A DNA stretch of 52,382 bases from Photobacterium lipolyticum (GTDB lineage: Bacteria; Pseudomonadota; Gammaproteobacteria; Enterobacterales; Vibrionaceae): contig NZ_PYMC01000025.1 in assembly GCF_003026475.1 (NCBI RefSeq), positions 1 to 52,382 on the forward strand, read 5' to 3'. Every line of letters begins with the position of its first letter. The stretch's first letter is position 1. Positions 10,103 to 19,452 of this stretch are shown in pieces. The notes below the pieces were generated by a model that searched no databases, was not told the origin of the DNA, and was given only the letters and a program-made list of their open reading frames with translations. Made by a program: the position numbers and the translations under genes.

Positions 10103-10669
10103 ATGAAAGATGTACTGAATCATTTTCTGCAGCAATTAGGAGCCACCAGCGATGCCGCCCAGAGGATCGTGGATCAAGCCAAATTACTCGAACTGCCGAC
10201 TCGTCACATACTACTCAATCAAGGCGAACGCCCCAGCGACTGTTATTTTTTATTAGAGGGTGTTTGTCATGCCTGCTATCTCACTGAGGATGGACGTCAG
10301 TACAGCAAGGAATTCTATTGGGATCAGGATGTACTGCTTGGCTTTGAAAGTCTGATAACCGCTCAGCCTTCCCCCTATCTATTGGAAACACTTTCTGCCT
10401 GCCAGCTCCTGGCACTCCCTATTGAGTTGCTGCAGCAATGGCGCGAGCAGGGCGATCCTCTCTATATCAAATTACTGGAACGTCAGCTGGTACACAAAGA
10501 ACAAAAAGAACGTTTCATGTTAATGCATTCACCCGAAGAACGTTTTCAGCTATTTAGCGAAAGCTTTCCCAATTTACTCAACCGCGTGGCTGATTACCAA
10601 GTGGCTTCTTATCTTGGCATTACCCCCATAAGCTTAAGCAGGATCAAAAAACGACTCGGTGAAGAATAA
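10103..10669 (+). CDS. Crp/Fnr-family transcriptional regulator
   Basis: The protein (188 residues from the chosen start) has an N-terminal cyclic-nucleotide-binding-like beta barrel (about 15-120, including GERPSDCYFLLEG) and a short C-terminal helix-turn-helix with YLGITPISLSRIKKRL. The Crp cAMP contacts and the Fnr cysteine cluster are not evident, so the effector is unknown. The frame is open to an ATG at 10067, but the cpdB terminator ends at 10063. I therefore prefer the internal ATG at 10103, where the alignable domain begins, although no strong ribosome-binding site precedes either. Target genes cannot be inferred; the acetyltransferase gene elaA follows 104 bp later. Confidence 0.8.
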   Translation: MKDVLNHFLQQLGATSDAAQRIVDQAKLLELPTRHILLNQGERPSDCYFLLEGVCHACYLTEDGRQYSKEFYWDQDVLLGFESLITAQPSPYLLETLSACQLLALPIELLQQWREQGDPLYIKLLERQLVHKEQKERFMLMHSPEERFQLFSESFPNLLNRVADYQVASYLGITPISLSRIKKRLGEE

Positions 10670-10773
10670 GATCAGCCCGTCTTAACAATGGTTAAGGCAT
10701 CCTTCTCTTCGAGCCGTTATGTTAGGCCTAATTATAGGAATTGGTTTACATCAAACCCAAGGAGCGATACATC

Positions 10774-11232
10774 ATGCAGTGGCTATGCCTTCCTTTCAGT
10801 CAGTTATCAACAGACCAGCTCTACGACCTCATAAAATTGCGTGTCGATATTTTTGTGGTCGAGCAAAACTGCCCGTATCACGAATTGGATAACCATGATC
10901 GAAAAGACGGGGTTCATCACCTCTTAGGTTATAAAGACGATAAGCTGACGGCCTATTTACGCCTGTTACCTGCCGGTACGACTTACGATAATGTGAGTCT
11001 TGGCCGCGTGGCGATCGCGCCATCGTCCAGAAGCCTTGGTCTTGGCCACAGCCTGTTACAACAAGCTTTACAGCAAGCTGAGTTGTTCTGGCCAGGAAAA
11101 ACGATTGATATTGGCGCGCAAGAACACTTACAGGATTATTACAGGCAATATGGCTTTACAGCGATCTCAGAGACCTACCTCGAAGATGACATTCCTCATG
11201 TTGATATGCGCTTAACCAAAAGCGTACAGTGA
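10774..11232 (+). CDS. elaA: ElaA-family GNAT N-acetyltransferase
   Basis: The 152-residue protein belongs to the GNAT fold. It has FVVEQNCPYHELD near the N-terminus, typical of ElaA, then LGRVAIAPSSRSLGLGHSLL, the acetyl-CoA pyrophosphate loop, and YYRQYGF near 130. The substrate of ElaA is not established. I chose the ATG at 10774 because AAGGAG lies 9 nt upstream and this matches ElaA length (about 153). The frame is open further upstream to a TTG at 10741. A palindromic hairpin follows the gene. Confidence 0.9.
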   Translation: MQWLCLPFSQLSTDQLYDLIKLRVDIFVVEQNCPYHELDNHDRKDGVHHLLGYKDDKLTAYLRLLPAGTTYDNVSLGRVAIAPSSRSLGLGHSLLQQALQQAELFWPGKTIDIGAQEHLQDYYRQYGFTAISETYLEDDIPHVDMRLTKSVQ

Positions 11233-11268
11233 AAAAGCTTACACCACAGCTCATCAGCGTTATGTTAT

Positions 11269-11296
11269 ACCAATCGGGATAATCGTCCCGATTGGT
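11269..11296. repeat. Perfect 11-bp inverted repeat downstream of elaA
   Basis: ACCAATCGGGA (11269-11279) and TCCCGATTGGT (11286-11296) flank a 6-nt loop. There is no T-run, so it is not a standard terminator, though it could still stabilise or terminate the elaA mRNA. A related half-sequence (ACCGATCGGGATAA) occurs at 22592-22605, which suggests a dispersed palindromic repeat family. Confidence 0.6.
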
Positions 11297-11330
11297 ACCG
11301 CTCAGCGAAAACAGCATATCGAAAAGCAAT

Positions 11331-11350
11331 AAGGCCGCATCATGCGGCCC
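11331..11350 (-). terminator. Probable terminator of ytfB
   Basis: GGCCGCAT (11333-11340) and ATGCGGCC (11342-11349) form a hairpin beginning about 35 bp after the minus-strand ytfB stop. A loose T-rich tail (TTATTGCTTTT) follows on the minus strand. Confidence 0.5.
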
Positions 11351-11383
11351 TATACAAGCTTTGACTTCAGGCATGAACGCCCG

Positions 11384-12040
11384 TTACTGGCCACGCGCAA
11401 AGCTGCCATCTGAGCGGCGGAAGAACATCACCGGATCACCAGCACTGCTCTCGATCTGCAGCGCATCCAGCTGACCATTCGCAGTTTGCTTATAACGTAA
11501 CCACTGGCCGGATTTTATCTGGCTCAACGGTTTCCCTTTTCCTTCAATCGCCGCAACTGCATACAGATCTGACAATGGCAGCGCTTTCTCACGGAAAATC
11601 TGTGCTAGCGTTTCCCCCTTCTGCACCTGGTACTTATACCATTGTTCAGCCGCAACCGCTTTGACCTCCGTCGTCGCTGCCGGCTCTGCAAACTCTGTTA
11701 CGGGCTGACTCGGACGCTTCGGAGACACCGGCTCAGCACGCTTCTCTACCGGTTCCGGCGTATTATCAAGATTCAGCTCAATATCACGGCGTACCGTCTG
11801 TTCCGGTATAGAGCTATCCGTTTTATCGCTGGCAGGAAGTAACACTAAAACCAGCATCAAAGGGAGCAGTACCGCCAGAGCACGACGATGTAATTTCGGC
11901 AGGCGTTGCCACTTGACTTTCAATGGCGCCAATTTTTCCAACCATACTTCCTTACTGACAGTCAAGCGGATTTTATTAAAGGAAAAACCCGGCAGTTTAA
12001 ATCCATTATTTTTATTTGAACGGCGTTTGGCCTGTCCCAT
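11384..12040 (-). CDS. ytfB: YtfB/OapA-family cell-envelope protein with a LysM-like domain
   Basis: The protein (218 residues from the chosen start) is laid out as a basic cytoplasmic N-terminus (about 1-67), one membrane segment (about 68-88, ALAVLLPLMLVLVLLP), a Pro/Glu-rich linker, and a C-terminal OapA/LysM-like domain (about 130-195) expected to bind glycan in the periplasm. E. coli YtfB is a cell-division-associated protein with this layout, and its gene is likewise divergent from fklB. That shared arrangement supports the call. The ATG at 12040 has GGAG 9 nt upstream; the frame continues to 12073 without a better start. Confidence 0.85.
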   Translation of the reverse strand: MGQAKRRSNKNNGFKLPGFSFNKIRLTVSKEVWLEKLAPLKVKWQRLPKLHRRALAVLLPLMLVLVLLPASDKTDSSIPEQTVRRDIELNLDNTPEPVEKRAEPVSPKRPSQPVTEFAEPAATTEVKAVAAEQWYKYQVQKGETLAQIFREKALPLSDLYAVAAIEGKGKPLSQIKSGQWLRYKQTANGQLDALQIESSAGDPVMFFRRSDGSFARGQ

Positions 12041-12164
12041 ATACAACACTCCAGAGCTTTTTAAGTCACGCAATCAAGGAATACTATTTACAAAAGTTTA
12101 CCCCTTGGGGTCGAAACTGTTATCCTGCCTGCTTTAATTCACTCTACATTAAGAGATGACAAAA

Positions 12165-12785
12165 ATGTCTGACGTTAAACTAGATACAGTTGAAACTAAA
12201 GCAAGCTACGGTATTGGTCTACAAATGGGCCAACAACTAGCTCAAAGCGGTCTTGAAGGCCTAAACGTTGCTGCTATTGCTAAAGGTATCGCAACTTCTC
12301 TAACTGGTGATATGCCAGAAATCGAAGTTGATGACATCAACAATGCACTTCGTGAACTTCACACAACTGCTGAAACTGCTCGTCAAGAGCAGGCTAAAGT
12401 TGCGGCTGCTGACGGTGAAGCTTTCCTAAAAGATAACGCACTACGTTCAGAAGTTACAGTAACTGAATCAGGTCTTCAGTACGAAGTACTTGTTGAAGGT
12501 AACGGCGAAATCCCTACATCTGACAAGCAAGTACGTGTTCACTACCACGGTGAGCTAACTGACGGTACGGTATTCGACAGCTCTGTATCTCGCGGTCAGC
12601 CAGCTGAATTCCCAGTAACTGGCGTAATCGCTGGTTGGGTTGAAGCTCTGCAGATGATGCCTGTTGGTTCTAAGTGGAAACTGTACATCCCTCAGGATCT
12701 TGCTTATGGTGAGCGTGGGGCAGGTGCTGCTATCCCTCCATTTGCAGCACTAGTCTTCGAAGTAGAACTTCTAGACATCCTGTAA
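12165..12785 (+). CDS. fklB: FKBP-type peptidyl-prolyl isomerase FklB (FKBP22-like)
   Basis: FklB catalyses cis-trans isomerisation of prolyl bonds. The 206-residue protein has an N-terminal dimerisation domain (about 1-100, ASYGIGLQMGQQL) and a C-terminal FKBP domain (about 110-206) with VRVHYHGELTDGTVFDSS, GVIAGWVEALQMMPVG and YGERGAGAAIPP. There is no signal peptide, so it should be cytoplasmic. The frame has an ATG at 12156, but AAGAG is well spaced only for the ATG at 12165. Codon use looks biased toward highly expressed codons (many CTA, GCT, GGT, CGT). It is divergent from ytfB as in E. coli. Confidence 0.94.
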   Translation: MSDVKLDTVETKASYGIGLQMGQQLAQSGLEGLNVAAIAKGIATSLTGDMPEIEVDDINNALRELHTTAETARQEQAKVAAADGEAFLKDNALRSEVTVTESGLQYEVLVEGNGEIPTSDKQVRVHYHGELTDGTVFDSSVSRGQPAEFPVTGVIAGWVEALQMMPVGSKWKLYIPQDLAYGERGAGAAIPPFAALVFEVELLDIL

Positions 12786-12805
12786 GTTACCTTTAGGTTA
12801 CGTAA

Positions 12806-12841
12806 GAAGGCGAAACGGTGCAATCGCGCTGTTTTGCCTTC
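12806..12841 (+). terminator. Long hairpin after fklB (terminator without a clear T-run)
   Basis: A 16-bp stem with a few G-T pairs (12806-12821 with 12826-12841) closes an AATC loop about 20 bp after the fklB stop. No T-run follows, so it may act as a 3' stabiliser rather than as a strong intrinsic terminator. Confidence 0.45.
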
Positions 12842-12949
12842 CTGAAATAACGCACACACACCGCGCAGTTAATCACATTTCTTCAATTTTATTTGCTACT
12901 TACACCACATTCTCCACTACGCTTAATAAACGCATAAAAGGAGAATGAC

Positions 12950-13447
12950 ATGGATAAAGTTCAACTACCCCGCCGTTTTTTCAGCCTGTTCACCCTTATC
13001 TGTATCCTTGCAGCCAGCCCTTCGAGTTTCGCCTTCAGTTTTTCAGACCTTTTTGGTGGCGATGATGAGCAAGCGGCAACGACAACCTCAACTACAGCCA
13101 ATCCGCTCACTGATTTACTCAGTGGCCAGCTAGGCGTCTCCCCGGAACAAGCTGCTGGCGGAGCAGGGGCTTTACTATCTATGGCAACCAGCCAGCTCTC
13201 GGGCGATCAAGCCAGCGAGTTAACCCAAATGATCCCGGGCGTTGATGCGTTAACGAATGCAATCCCACCCGGACTCAGCGGCATGCTTAGCACCATGAAT
13301 GGACTCAATCAGGTCTTCGCCGCGCTGGGAATGGATGCCAGCATGGTCAGCCAGTTTATTCCGGTTGTGATGCAATATTTAGGCGATCAGGGAGCCAGTG
13401 CCGGATTAATGGAAACATTAGGCCAGGTGTGGGGCTCGACAAGTTAA
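12950..13447 (+). CDS. DUF2780-like secreted protein of unknown function
   Basis: The 165-residue protein starts after a good AAGGAG. It has a signal peptide that probably ends at SSFA (residue 28), a short FSFSDLFGG segment, a Thr/Ala-rich linker (about 41-50), and an alpha-helical Gly/Ala/Met-rich region (about 51-165) resembling the DUF2780 (VcgC/VcgE) family of Vibrionaceae. Periplasmic or secreted localisation is predicted. Function is unknown. It is a single gene: a bidirectional terminator separates it from the convergent cysH. Confidence 0.75.
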   Translation: MDKVQLPRRFFSLFTLICILAASPSSFAFSFSDLFGGDDEQAATTTSTTANPLTDLLSGQLGVSPEQAAGGAGALLSMATSQLSGDQASELTQMIPGVDALTNAIPPGLSGMLSTMNGLNQVFAALGMDASMVSQFIPVVMQYLGDQGASAGLMETLGQVWGSTS

Positions 13448-13542
13448 GCCAATCTAATCGGCAACCTCTATTTTGCGGCAAAAGAATACAGGGTAGCCCG
13501 TGCTGCCCTGTCAGCGTAAGGTGAATTAATGAAAATAATGAA

Positions 13543-13593
13543 AAAGCCTTATCTTCATCACCCTTACAGGCCAGATAAGGCTTTCATCTTTTT
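13543..13593. terminator. Bidirectional terminator between the DUF2780 gene and cysH
   Basis: A 12-bp perfect stem (13543-13554 with 13573-13584) is flanked by T-runs on both strands: TTTTT at 13589-13593 on the plus strand, and a T-rich stretch below 13545 on the minus strand. It fits termination of both convergent transcripts. A second, T-less hairpin lies at 13488-13511. Confidence 0.8.
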
Positions 13594-13621
13594 ACACAAC
13601 ATTGGAAACGTTATTTAAGTA

Positions 13622-14383
13622 TTAGATACCGGAGCCATCAGATTCGGCATCATCTTCATGCAAGCCACATTCTCGTTTAAGACCAAAGAAACGGGTTTCT
13701 TCTTCCTTCATTCCAGGTTCCCACTTACGTGTGGTATGGGTATCGCCAACGGATAAATAACCTTCTTCCCGTAATGGGTGATAAGGCAATTCATGCTGGG
13801 TCAGGTAGTCGTGAATATCCTTATCACTCCAGTCAATCAGAGGCAAAAATTTGAACACACCATTTTGAATCGCCAGTACCGGCAGCGATGCCCGCGAACT
13901 CGACTGCTCGCGACGCAAACCCGAGAACCAGGCACTCACATTCAGCTCATCCAGCGCCCGCCGCATCGGTTCGACTTTATTAAGCCGGTTATATTGCTTA
14001 ATACCGTCGACGCCCTGCTCCCATAACTGACCATAGCGGGCTTCCTGCCATGCCGCACTGGTCTCAGCACGGTAGACATGCAGATTCAGCGACAACCGAT
14101 CTGTCAGCTGATCGATGAACTGATAGGTTTCCTTAAACAGATAACCGGTATCCGTCAGGATCACCGGAACATCGGGCGCTTCCTGAGTCACCAGGTGCAG
14201 CATCACAGCAGATTGAATACCAAAACTTGATGCAAGAGCAAATTCGCCATCAAGGTTTTCCAGTGCCCAGCGCACCCGATCCGGTGCAGAAAGCACCTCT
14301 AGCTCAGCATTAATCTCGGCTAATTGAAGGATCTGCTCAACCTTCGTTTTTTGCAGCAAATCCGCTAATGCATATTTAGGCAT
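13622..14383 (-). CDS. cysH: Phosphoadenosine phosphosulfate (PAPS) reductase CysH
   Basis: CysH reduces PAPS to sulfite and PAP using thioredoxin or glutaredoxin. The protein (253 residues) has the PP-loop region [13 protein letters not shown], the [10 protein letters not shown] motif, and the C-terminal ECGLHE motif whose single cysteine falls at residue 239, as in E. coli. There is no CCxxRK motif, so it is a PAPS reductase and not an APS reductase, matching the presence of cysC. The reading frame extends to 14560, but the start is the ATG at 14383: AGAGGG lies upstream and it overlaps the end of cysI by 8 bp. Confidence 0.96.
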   Translation of the reverse strand: MPKYALADLLQKTKVEQILQLAEINAELEVLSAPDRVRWALENLDGEFALASSFGIQSAVMLHLVTQEAPDVPVILTDTGYLFKETYQFIDQLTDRLSLNLHVYRAETSAAWQEARYGQLWEQGVDGIKQYNRLNKVEPMRRALDELNVSAWFSGLRREQSSSRASLPVLAIQNGVFKFLPLIDWSDKDIHDYLTQHELPYHPLREEGYLSVGDTHTTRKWEPGMKEEETRFFGLKRECGLHEDDAESDGSGI

Positions 14384-16067
14384 GAAAATCCCTCTTTGAG
14401 ACGAGCACAGGTTCAATAATACCGGCTCGGATGGTGAAATCACCAAAGTCTTCACCGTCTTCACGCTCAGTGGCCCAGCGGCCGACCAGCTGATCGATCT
14501 CATCCATAATTTGTGGCACCGTGATATTTTCCCGGTACATTTTCGGTACCCGGGTACCATTGCGGTTACCGCCTAAATGGACGTTATAGCGACCCGACGC
14601 TTTACCGACTAGTCCGATTTCGGCCAACATTGCGCGTCCGCAACCATTAGGGCACCCCGTTACCCGCAGAATGATATTCTCATCTTTCGCTAAACCGTGT
14701 TTTTCCAGTACCGCCTCTACATCCGTCACAAACTGAGGCAGAAAACGTTCCGCTTCGGCCATTGCTAGAGGACAGGTCGGGAAAGAGACACAGGCCATCG
14801 AATTTTTACGCTGCTCGCTGACACCATCGTCGATCAAGCCATGATCGCGCGCGATCTGCTCGATCCGATCTTTGTCCTCTGCCGGTACCCCCGCCACAAT
14901 CAGGTTCTGATTGGCGGTCATACGGAAATCGCCTTGATGGACTTTGGCAATTTCCGCTACACCAGTTTTGAGCGGTTTACCCGGATGATCCAGCAAACGA
15001 CCATTTTCAATAAACAACGCTAAGTGGTGCTTGCCATCAATGCCTGCAACCCAACCGATACGATCGCCCCTTTCGGTAAATTCGTAGGGTCGGCTTGCTT
15101 CAAATTGCACTCCGGCACGGTTTTCGACTTCCGCCTTAAAGACATCAACACCGACACGATCCAGGGTATATTTCGTTTTCGCGTTCTTGCGATTAGAGCG
15201 GTTACCCCAGTCACGCTGGGTAGTAACCACCGCAGTCACCACATCCAGGGTTTTGTCTAACGGGATAAAACCAAAATCATCAGCCTTGCGCGGATAGGTC
15301 GATGTATCACCATGGGTCATCGCCAAGCCACCGCCTACCAGCACATTAAAACCAACTAATTTTCCGTTGTCAGCAATGGCGACAAAGTTGAGATCATTGG
15401 CATGAACATCGATATCGTTCTGCGGCGGAATAACCACCGTGGTCTTAAATTTTCGTGGCAGATAAGTACTGCCCAGAATGGGCTCTTCATCGCCACCTTC
15501 AATCTTTTCACCATCAAGCCAAATTTCAGCATAGGCGCGGGTTTTCGGCAGCAGATGTTCACTGATCTTTTTCGCCCACTCATAGGCTTCCAGATGCAGC
15601 TCCGACTCTACCGGATTGGAGGTACACAGCACGTTACGGTTCACATCACCCGCGGTGGCAATGGAATCGATACCGATCTTATTTAACGTCTGGTGCATCA
15701 ATTTAATATCAGGCTTCAACACCCCATGAAACTGAAAAGTCTGACGGGTGGTCAGGCGAATACTCCCGTACAGAGTGTGCTCTTCGGCAAACTTGTCAAT
15801 CGCCAGCCACTGCTTAGGGGTAATAATGCCCCCTGGCATACGGGCGCGCAGCATCACATTGTATAAGGGTTCCAGCTTTTGCTTGGCACGCTCGGCGCGG
15901 ATATCACGATCATCCTGCTGGTACATTCCATGGAAGCGAATTAACTGGAAATTATCGGCCGTAAATCCACCGGTGGTACGATCTTGCAAGTCTTCAGCAA
16001 TCGTACCCCGCAGAAAATTACTTTCTCGCTTCAGGCGTTCGTTATCTGATAGTTTTTGCTCAGTCAT
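14376..16067 (-). CDS. cysI: Sulfite reductase (NADPH) hemoprotein beta-component CysI
   Basis: CysI carries siroheme and a [4Fe-4S] cluster and reduces sulfite to sulfide with six electrons from CysJ. The 563-residue protein shows the two nitrite/sulfite reductase repeats. The cluster and siroheme ligand cysteines are at about 426, 432, 472 and 476 (CVSFPTC and GCPNGCG). Length is close to E. coli CysI (570). The ATG overlaps the cysJ stop by one base and its end overlaps cysH by 8 bp, so cysJIH is one translationally coupled operon. Confidence 0.97.
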   Translation of the reverse strand: MTEQKLSDNERLKRESNFLRGTIAEDLQDRTTGGFTADNFQLIRFHGMYQQDDRDIRAERAKQKLEPLYNVMLRARMPGGIITPKQWLAIDKFAEEHTLYGSIRLTTRQTFQFHGVLKPDIKLMHQTLNKIGIDSIATAGDVNRNVLCTSNPVESELHLEAYEWAKKISEHLLPKTRAYAEIWLDGEKIEGGDEEPILGSTYLPRKFKTTVVIPPQNDIDVHANDLNFVAIADNGKLVGFNVLVGGGLAMTHGDTSTYPRKADDFGFIPLDKTLDVVTAVVTTQRDWGNRSNRKNAKTKYTLDRVGVDVFKAEVENRAGVQFEASRPYEFTERGDRIGWVAGIDGKHHLALFIENGRLLDHPGKPLKTGVAEIAKVHQGDFRMTANQNLIVAGVPAEDKDRIEQIARDHGLIDDGVSEQRKNSMACVSFPTCPLAMAEAERFLPQFVTDVEAVLEKHGLAKDENIILRVTGCPNGCGRAMLAEIGLVGKASGRYNVHLGGNRNGTRVPKMYRENITVPQIMDEIDQLVGRWATEREDGEDFGDFTIRAGIIEPVLVSKRDFHA

Positions 16068-17878
16068 TAGTACACATCCCTCTGATAACGCTTATTCTTT
16101 CGCAGATCATTAAGATACTGCTCCGCCTGTTCCCGGCCTTGATTGCCTTGTTGTTCGATTACCGTGATCAAGGCTTCATGGACATCTTTCGCCATATGGT
16201 TCGCATCACCACACACATAGACATGCGCTCCGTCCTGCAACCACTCCCAGACTTGCTCGGCCTGCTCCAGCACCCGGTGCTGAACATACACTTTTTCTTT
16301 CTGATCGCGACTAAACGCCACATCGAGATGATTAACCACCCCCGATTTCAGATACTTCTGCCATTCCACCTGATAGAGAAAATCTTCAGTAAAGGTGCGA
16401 TCACCAAAAAACAGCCAGTTTTTCCCTTCTGCGTCGCGGTTTTCACGCTCCTGAATAAAGGCACGGAATGGGGCAATACCGGTACCCGGGCCAATCATTA
16501 TCACCGGAGTATTATCATCGGCAGGCAATTTGAAGTTATTGTTGGGTTCAACAAACACCTTGACGCTATCACCTTCTGCAAGGCGATGAGACAAGAAGCT
16601 GGATGCGCCACCCAAGCGGCTTTCGCCCTCCTTTTCATACTCAACCACGCCTACGGTCAGGTGAACTTCCTCCCCCACCTCTTCCTGGCTGGAAGCGATA
16701 GAATACAAACGGGGGGTCAGGCGGCGGAGTAAACCGGTAAGTTGCTCTGCACTGAGCTGGGTTTTCTTTTCCGCCAGCACATCAACAAGCTGGGTATTAC
16801 CCGCGTATTCACGTAGCTTGTCTTTGTCTGAGACCAGCTTTTCCAGCTTTTTACTGCCAGACAATTGAGCGAACTTGGTGACCAGCTGCGGGTTGGCCGC
16901 CGTAATTTCATACTCACTGATCAGGGCTTGTTTTAAGCTCAGCTTATCGCCATCGACTTCTACCGTTTCCTCTCCGCTCAAGCCGGCTTTAGCCAGAATG
17001 GCTGCCGCCAAAGTGGCATCATTTTCATACCAAACACCCAGCGCATCGCCTGGTTGGTAGGTTAACCCGGACTCTTCCAGATCAATTTCAATATGGCGTA
17101 CATCTTTGCCCGAACGACGACCCGTAATTTTCTGGCTGGTCAGTAAGGTAGCCGAATACGGTTTTTGCTTGGAATACGGTGATGGCGCCTGCTGCGTCTG
17201 GCCAACAGGCAGCTGCACCACTTCAGCCTCACCGCTCGCTAGCGTTTCCCGGACTTTATCCAACGCCTTCGCACGCCATTCAGCAACAGACGCATCATAG
17301 TCAACGTCACAGTCAAGGCGCTCTAGCATTGGCTGAGCGCCAAGCTTACTCAGGAAACCATCAAAGTCTTTTGCTGTCTGACAGAAGAACTCGTAGCTCG
17401 AATCACCCAGGCCAATGATGGCATATTTCAGGTTCGGTAATTTCGGGGCTTTCTTCGACTGTAAGAACTCGTGCAATTCAATGGCATCATCCGGGGCTTC
17501 CCCCTCGCCGTGCGTTGAAGCAACAATGATGACATGGGTGGCTTTCGCCAAATTCTTCCCTTTGTAATCACCTGCCGAGAACAGCTCAACAGACATACCC
17601 GCAGCGCTCGCTTCCGCTTTCAGCGTTTCTGCGACGCCTTTGGCATTCCCCGTTTGTGAAGCATAGATAATGGTTAACTTACCAGCCGGGGGCGCGGCAG
17701 CTGCTGGTTGTGTGACCGACTGCAGATGGCCTGGGGCCTGAATTTGGCTTAGCCCCCAGAAATAACCACTGATCCACGCGAGTTGCTGCGGTGATGATTC
17801 AGCGGCGGCTTGCTGTAGCTGATCGATTTGTTGATCATTGAGGGGGCTGGCTATAGCCGAGAGTTCCTTAAGTAACAT
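16067..17878 (-). CDS. cysJ: Sulfite reductase (NADPH) flavoprotein alpha-component CysJ
   Basis: CysJ passes electrons from NADPH through FAD and FMN to CysI. The 603-residue protein has an N-terminal flavodoxin domain ([15 protein letters not shown] near 70), an FAD-binding ferredoxin-reductase domain (RLYSIASS near 387) and a C-terminal NADPH domain ([12 protein letters not shown]) ending KRYQRDVY, as in E. coli CysJ (599). It is the first gene of cysJIH. The upstream 17879-17990 is AT-rich and could hold a CysB-activated promoter, but I could not define the boxes. Confidence 0.97.
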   Translation of the reverse strand: MLLKELSAIASPLNDQQIDQLQQAAAESSPQQLAWISGYFWGLSQIQAPGHLQSVTQPAAAAPPAGKLTIIYASQTGNAKGVAETLKAEASAAGMSVELFSAGDYKGKNLAKATHVIIVASTHGEGEAPDDAIELHEFLQSKKAPKLPNLKYAIIGLGDSSYEFFCQTAKDFDGFLSKLGAQPMLERLDCDVDYDASVAEWRAKALDKVRETLASGEAEVVQLPVGQTQQAPSPYSKQKPYSATLLTSQKITGRRSGKDVRHIEIDLEESGLTYQPGDALGVWYENDATLAAAILAKAGLSGEETVEVDGDKLSLKQALISEYEITAANPQLVTKFAQLSGSKKLEKLVSDKDKLREYAGNTQLVDVLAEKKTQLSAEQLTGLLRRLTPRLYSIASSQEEVGEEVHLTVGVVEYEKEGESRLGGASSFLSHRLAEGDSVKVFVEPNNNFKLPADDNTPVIMIGPGTGIAPFRAFIQERENRDAEGKNWLFFGDRTFTEDFLYQVEWQKYLKSGVVNHLDVAFSRDQKEKVYVQHRVLEQAEQVWEWLQDGAHVYVCGDANHMAKDVHEALITVIEQQGNQGREQAEQYLNDLRKNKRYQRDVY

Positions 17879-18046
17879 GACACGACGATCCCTATATATT
17901 GCGTCATGTTAGATTAGCCACTCAAAGCCATAACAAGAAAGAATAGATAAGAATGTTTTATAACTTTTAGTATGGAAGAAGCGTAAAGATGATTACTTCG
18001 CCGACTGTTAAGTCAGAAAACGACCTTATCAACAGCAAAATTAGCA

Positions 18047-18280
18047 CTAGAAAGTATCGGCGATACGCACCTGATGAAAGCCGACTTCAAATGCCTTTTC
18101 AGTGGCCGTATCAATATCGTGATAGCACTTTTCACTGCCGGCACCATCCGTTAAAGGTACCAGTCCACCACGGCGATGGCGAAATTCAACAATCCATCCA
18201 TTCGCCTGGATCGAAGGCTCAATGACAGCTTCAACTAAATCGCTGGCGGCATATAAGCGTTGTAATTCAGTTAATGTCAT
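18047..18280 (-). CDS. Small conserved-looking protein of unknown function
   Basis: The 77-residue protein starts MTLTELQRLYAAS and ends GFHQVRIADTF. It has a helical N-terminus, a GWIVEFRHRRGG strand-turn, an LTDGAGSEKCYHDIDTA centre and a final strand, which looks like a compact alpha/beta domain. Similar small proteins are, from memory, often auto-annotated as plasmid replication protein RepB; nothing here suggests a plasmid, so I do not adopt that name. It is divergent from no obvious partner and lies upstream of cysJ on the same strand. Coding is likely from its plausible fold-like pattern and intergenic placement. Confidence 0.6.
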   Translation of the reverse strand: MTLTELQRLYAASDLVEAVIEPSIQANGWIVEFRHRRGGLVPLTDGAGSEKCYHDIDTATEKAFEVGFHQVRIADTF

Positions 18281-18342
18281 GAGTCCGATTCCTGATAAAT
18301 ACCTTACTTATTAAAAATGGTACAAAAGCAGGAGAACAGGCA

Positions 18343-18370
18343 ACAAAAAAGCCACGAAAAATCGTGGCTT
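18343..18370 (-). terminator. Intrinsic terminator of the TIGR04219 gene
   Basis: A 9-bp perfect stem (18349-18357 with 18362-18370) with a 4-nt loop is followed on the minus strand by TTTTTT. It starts 28 bp after the stop codon. Confidence 0.8.
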
Positions 18371-18397
18371 GATTGAATCAATCGCTCGCGCAGAGGC

Positions 18398-19027
18398 CTA
18401 GATATCGATTTCGACACCCGCAAACCAACCGTCTAGCTTAACTTTGCCATCACTGTTTTTAATGAAGTCAAAGTCATAATCCATCACACGATAGCCTGCA
18501 CGCAGGTTAAGATCGGCGGCAATTAAAGGCAGTGTCCACTTAACACCAGCCTGACCATCAACAGTGCTTGTACTGTCATAGCTGCCAAAGTTCAGATCAC
18601 CAAATACAGACACTGGCGTCATCGGAATGCCCACCTCAACGTTTCCGTACAGACTTGGCTGCCATTCGCTGAAGCTCTCGCCTTCAAATTTACCCGCATT
18701 GAATTTTGACACTGTCAAACCGATATCAAAAGCAACGGCGTCATTGTCCAAAATTTCATAGTATGCGGTGTAGTCTGTCTGGCCGAACGCGACAGAACCT
18801 GTATCAATATCGTTATAACGAATACGCAGATTCGGCACTAGAGGGATAAAATGCTCAACAGCAACATACAGCGAAGTCGCGGTATCATCACTATTACGTG
18901 TGTCGTTCACTTTTGCATCTGCAAACCATGCATCCGCCCCGATCTTAGCCCCTATCAGGGTTGCTGCTTGTGCAGGAACAGCAAAAGCTACAGCAACCGC
19001 TGCAGCGGAAAGAATGAGTTTTTTCAT
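18398..19027 (-). CDS. TIGR04219-family outer-membrane beta-barrel protein
   Basis: The 209-residue precursor has a signal peptide ending AQA (residue 21). A run of alternating amphipathic strands follows, ending in the WFAGVEIDI strand typical of the TIGR04219 outer-membrane family of Vibrio and relatives. The function is not known; a small 8-12 strand barrel is predicted. On the minus strand an extended -10 (TGGTATAGT, 19070-19078) lies about 45 bp upstream and could be its promoter. Its own terminator follows. Confidence 0.8.
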   Translation of the reverse strand: MKKLILSAAAVAVAFAVPAQAATLIGAKIGADAWFADAKVNDTRNSDDTATSLYVAVEHFIPLVPNLRIRYNDIDTGSVAFGQTDYTAYYEILDNDAVAFDIGLTVSKFNAGKFEGESFSEWQPSLYGNVEVGIPMTPVSVFGDLNFGSYDSTSTVDGQAGVKWTLPLIAADLNLRAGYRVMDYDFDFIKNSDGKVKLDGWFAGVEIDI

Positions 19028-19173
19028 GCCGAGTCTCCGCTCTCATTAATATTTTAAAAATTGGCGAAGACTATACCAGATGCGGTATAAGAAAACCGCA
19101 CTTCATTCGCATCGCTGAAATATTAAGCACAAAAAAATCAATACTGTATGTCAACAACGCAACATTGGCACCA

Positions 19174-19416
19174 TTAGTAACGACGTCGATAACGCGGCGG
19201 CGTGCGGTGACACGATTCTGCTTTTCGTTTCCGGTAAAACCAGACCACAACGGCAATCAGAATGATCCAGGGCAACAACTTGAGCACCATGCCGATCATG
19301 CCTGCCACCGCCATAATGGCAAAACCGGCCATTACCGCCAATACGACACCCAGCATACTGATACCGGTAAAGACCAGTACCACCGCAAAAACGATTAGAA
19401 ATAGAAACTCAATCAT
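19174..19416 (-). CDS. pspG: Envelope stress response protein PspG
   Basis: The 80-residue membrane protein has the same length as E. coli PspG and the same layout: hydrophobic segments at about 3-36 and 38-62, including IKLLPW-like VLKLLPWII, and a basic Arg-rich tail. PspG belongs to the phage-shock response, which protects the inner membrane when proton motive force falls. The sigma-54 promoter at 19453-19468 fits PspF control. In E. coli pspG is also near dusA. No pspABC genes are in the window. Confidence 0.85.
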   Translation of the reverse strand: MIEFLFLIVFAVVLVFTGISMLGVVLAVMAGFAIMAVAGMIGMVLKLLPWIILIAVVVWFYRKRKAESCHRTPPRYRRRY

Positions 19417-19452
19417 ACCCTTTCCTTTATATTATCGGCTCCATGAAATATT

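Noticed and set aside
705..17878. A metabolic island acquired by horizontal transfer
   Set aside because: No integrase, insertion sequence or tRNA-flanked boundary is visible, and base composition looks continuous with the neighbours.
18047..18280. Naming the small protein a plasmid replication protein RepB
   Set aside because: No origin, partition or mobility genes are nearby, and the resemblance is only a remembered annotation pattern. Left as unknown.
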